A stretch of 8,404 nucleotides of DNA, taken from positions 1-8,404 of the forward strand of contig JAFAYN010000049.1 of assembly GCA_019240375.1 (NCBI GenBank), written 5' to 3'. Below the pieces are notes generated by a model. The model ran no database searches, was not told where the DNA came from, and was given only the letters and a program-made list of their open reading frames with translations. This document shows, piece after piece, positions 7,335 to 8,404 of the stretch (its first letter is position 1; each line of letters opens with the position of its first letter). The translations under genes were made by a program, and so were the position numbers. This DNA comes from Gemmatimonadota bacterium (GTDB lineage Bacteria > Gemmatimonadota > Gemmatimonadetes > Longimicrobiales > Longimicrobiaceae).

Positions 7335-8021
7335 TCAACGCTCCCACAACACCTCGACCGTCTCTCCGCCTTCGACGTGCTCGACCCGCAGCGTGAGGTC
7401 CCGGATGTCGGGGATATTGTAATCGACGGTGAGTTCGACCACCGCATCCTTCCAGGATCGCTTCCGGCGCCAGTACCCGATAGGGTAGTCTTCGATCGAC
7501 CTGAACGTATCCACACCGCGTGGCTGTGGCGTGTAGAGCGTGGCCCCGCTGTTGATCGCGGAAAGGCTTACCCGTGCCGCATGGCGCTGGAGCAGACGCT
7601 CCGTGTTCACCGTGAGAATCGTCTGCCGTTTGCGGCGGTACTCGCGGGCCCTGAGAAGCCTGAAGAGGCGTTCGCGTGAAAGCCAGAAGAAGACGCGGCG
7701 GTTGAGCAACTCGTACCACTCCCGTGGCGTGTATCCCTGCAGACACTGCTCCAGCGCACGCTCTCTCATCGGGATGTTGTCCCGGATCACGGCCCTCCCG
7801 TACTCCGGGTGTTCGATCACCACGTTCTTCGACCGCCGCTGCGACTCGATACGCTCGCGCTCGGCCCCGGCGTACTCGAAACGGTCCAGAAGCGCGGTCG
7901 TGCTCAGGAGTCCATACCGCTGGATGCTGTCCCAGCTGTCCGCCTCGGCCATGTGATACAGCCGGGGGTAGGCTTCGGACAGCATGGATACCGTAAGCCG
8001 AGCTTCACGATCGACTTTCAC
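7335..8021 (-). CDS. DUF7002-like protein, possible ADP-ribosyltransferase-fold enzyme
   Basis: A 228-residue soluble protein with no signal peptide or membrane segment. It resembles the uncharacterised DUF7002 family: LYHMAEADSWDSIQRYGLLS (21-40), RDNIPM, the GYTPREWYELLN / RVFFWLSRERLFRLL segment, NSGAT, and near the end DAVVELTVDYNIPDIRDL (192-209). The opening 'YH......I...GLLS' and the late VVEL (E196) resemble the N-terminal histidine motif and catalytic-glutamate strand of DarT-like ADP-ribosyltransferases. This is a motif-level comparison from memory, so an ART-like role is only a hypothesis. The start is taken as GTG 8021-8019, overlapping the preceding stop as GTGA, with GGGAG 6 nt upstream. 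ATG at 7985 is an alternative start that would drop 12 residues, but it has no clear ribosome site. It is the last gene of the minus-strand operon, coupled to the AbiE remnant. TGA at 7337-7335. Confidence 0.75.
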   Translation of the reverse strand: MKVDREARLTVSMLSEAYPRLYHMAEADSWDSIQRYGLLSTTALLDRFEYAGAERERIESQRRSKNVVIEHPEYGRAVIRDNIPMRERALEQCLQGYTPREWYELLNRRVFFWLSRERLFRLLRAREYRRKRQTILTVNTERLLQRHAARVSLSAINSGATLYTPQPRGVDTFRSIEDYPIGYWRRKRSWKDAVVELTVDYNIPDIRDLTLRVEHVEGGETVEVLWER

Positions 8022-8194
8022 CGGGAGCTCCCGTCCATGGCGAAGGTGAGAGGTTCGTCTTCCCGTCTCAACCGCAGATCGGCCAACCAGCGTGTGAGGA
8101 CGAGTTGGAAATCCTCGCCGCGCTCATGGGCCAAGTTCCGGAGCCGTGCTGCCACGGAGGCGGGCACGTTGGCAGGCGAAGCGCGGCGGGTCAT
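8018..8194 (-). pseudogene. Truncated AbiEii-type toxin gene (5' remnant only)
   Basis: A 58-codon reading frame whose first ~35 residues (MTRRASPANVPASVAARLRN and on to HERGEDFQLVLTR) match the conserved start of AbiEii/AbiGii nucleotidyltransferase toxins (DUF1814, type IV toxin-antitoxin). Normal AbiEii continues with a segment like YxxERLLYRLS..PYxDRFVLKGA and totals roughly 280-300 residues. Here the match stops near 8089/8090 and is followed by about 23 unrelated residues and a stop. The other two frames past the junction do not restore the toxin sequence, so this is a deletion or replacement, not a point frameshift. The catalytic nucleotidyltransferase domain is absent. The ATG at 8194 overlaps the AbiEi stop as ATGA, and its own TGA overlaps the next start as GTGA. 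A short peptide could still be made and may serve mainly to couple translation. Confidence 0.75.
8022..8033. promoter_or_regulatory. Palindromic Shine-Dalgarno of the DUF7002-like gene
   Basis: CGGGAGCTCCCG is a perfect 12-bp palindrome directly before the GTG start (minus strand). It contains the GGGAG ribosome site with 6-nt spacing, which supports the GTG start over the downstream ATG. With no loop it cannot form a normal hairpin within one RNA, so the symmetry may be chance. Confidence 0.45.
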
Positions 8195-8404
8195 GTGACC
8201 GATTCCAGATAAGGCTTCATCACCTTCTGGACCCGGCATACGCCAGCGGCTTTCCATAGGTCGTCCATGGTGGCGCGGCGCTGCCGCCAGGTGTCTCGTA
8301 GTGCCTCGATGGCGACATCGATCCCGATCTTGTTCCGGTACTTGAAGCAATCGGCCACTGTCTTGGCGGGATTGTAGACCTGTATCCGCACGCTTCCCAC
8401 CAGG
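8191..8404 (-). CDS. AbiEi-type antitoxin, C-terminal part (gene enters from beyond the window)
   Basis: The last ~71 residues of a type IV toxin-antitoxin AbiEi-family protein. The window shows the typical end: VRIQVYNPAKTVADCFKYRN, KIGIDVAIEALRD, a WRQRRATMDDLWKAAGVCRV stretch and VMKPYLES. AbiEi proteins combine an N-terminal winged helix, which autorepresses the operon, with a C-terminal domain needed to neutralise the AbiEii toxin. Only the C-terminal domain is in view. The frame is open to the window edge, so the GTG near 8400 is an internal codon and not the start. Its stop overlaps the start of the truncated AbiEii frame (ATGA), the usual AbiE arrangement. With the toxin broken, it is either an orphan antitoxin or a regulator of whatever now follows it. 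Confidence 0.85.
   Translation of the reverse strand, partial: LVGSVRIQVYNPAKTVADCFKYRNKIGIDVAIEALRDTWRQRRATMDDLWKAAGVCRVQKVMKPYLESVT

Noticed and set aside
7377..7956. Plus-strand open frames opposite the DUF7002-like gene
   Set aside because: No recognisable domain and no ribosome site; the minus-strand frame has clear family motifs and operon coupling.
8195..8350. Upstream extension of the truncated AbiEii frame to position 8350
   Set aside because: It overlaps the AbiEi C-terminus in another frame with no family similarity. The ATG at 8194, overlapping the AbiEi stop, matches the normal AbiEii start.
7335..8404. Lower GC of the AbiE region as proof of horizontal transfer
   Set aside because: Sampled 60-bp blocks here are about 60-65% GC against about 78-80% in the permeases, but parts of the peptidase gene are also near 60%, so the contrast is not specific.

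Overview
The window is GC-rich DNA, most likely from a Gemmatimonadota (Longimicrobium-like) or Acidobacteriota genome. The main reason is the PadR regulator followed by two large MacB/FtsX-type permeases of the 'ADOP' kind (acidobacterial duplicated orphan permease, with no ATPase beside them), an arrangement typical of those phyla. The taxonomic call is an inference.

Layout: (1) Positions 2-1420, + strand: an M28-family zinc aminopeptidase with a complete catalytic centre; its N-terminus probably lies before the window. (2) Positions 1421-1555: a regulatory gap with a candidate promoter overlapped by a perfect 10-bp inverted repeat (candidate PadR operator), and a 14-bp palindrome in the presumed leader. 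(3) Positions 1556-7243, + strand: a tight operon padR - ADOP1 - ADOP2, with gaps of 2 and 10 nt and a good Shine-Dalgarno sequence before each start. The two permeases are paralogues that have diverged along most of their length. Their first ~130 codons are nearly identical in DNA, including a 143-bp perfect block, which suggests gene conversion or exchange of the N-terminal module. (4) Positions 7277-7316: a strong intrinsic terminator closing this operon, between convergent transcription units. (5) Positions 7335-8404, - strand: the end of a second operon of three genes joined by 4-nt stop/start overlaps. These are the 3' part of an AbiEi-type antitoxin gene that enters from beyond the window, a severely truncated AbiEii toxin gene (about 35 recognisable N-terminal residues, then unrelated sequence), and a DUF7002-like protein of about 228 aa.

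The permease operon looks like a PadR-repressed inner-membrane system; its substrate cannot be read from sequence. The most interesting part is the right end. A type IV toxin-antitoxin (AbiE) operon has lost its nucleotidyltransferase toxin and now carries, translationally coupled in the toxin position, a DUF7002-like protein. That protein's N-terminal 'LYH...I..YGLLS' and late 'VVEL.V' segments recall DarT-like ADP-ribosyltransferases. Whether this is toxin replacement or decay cannot be settled from the window alone.
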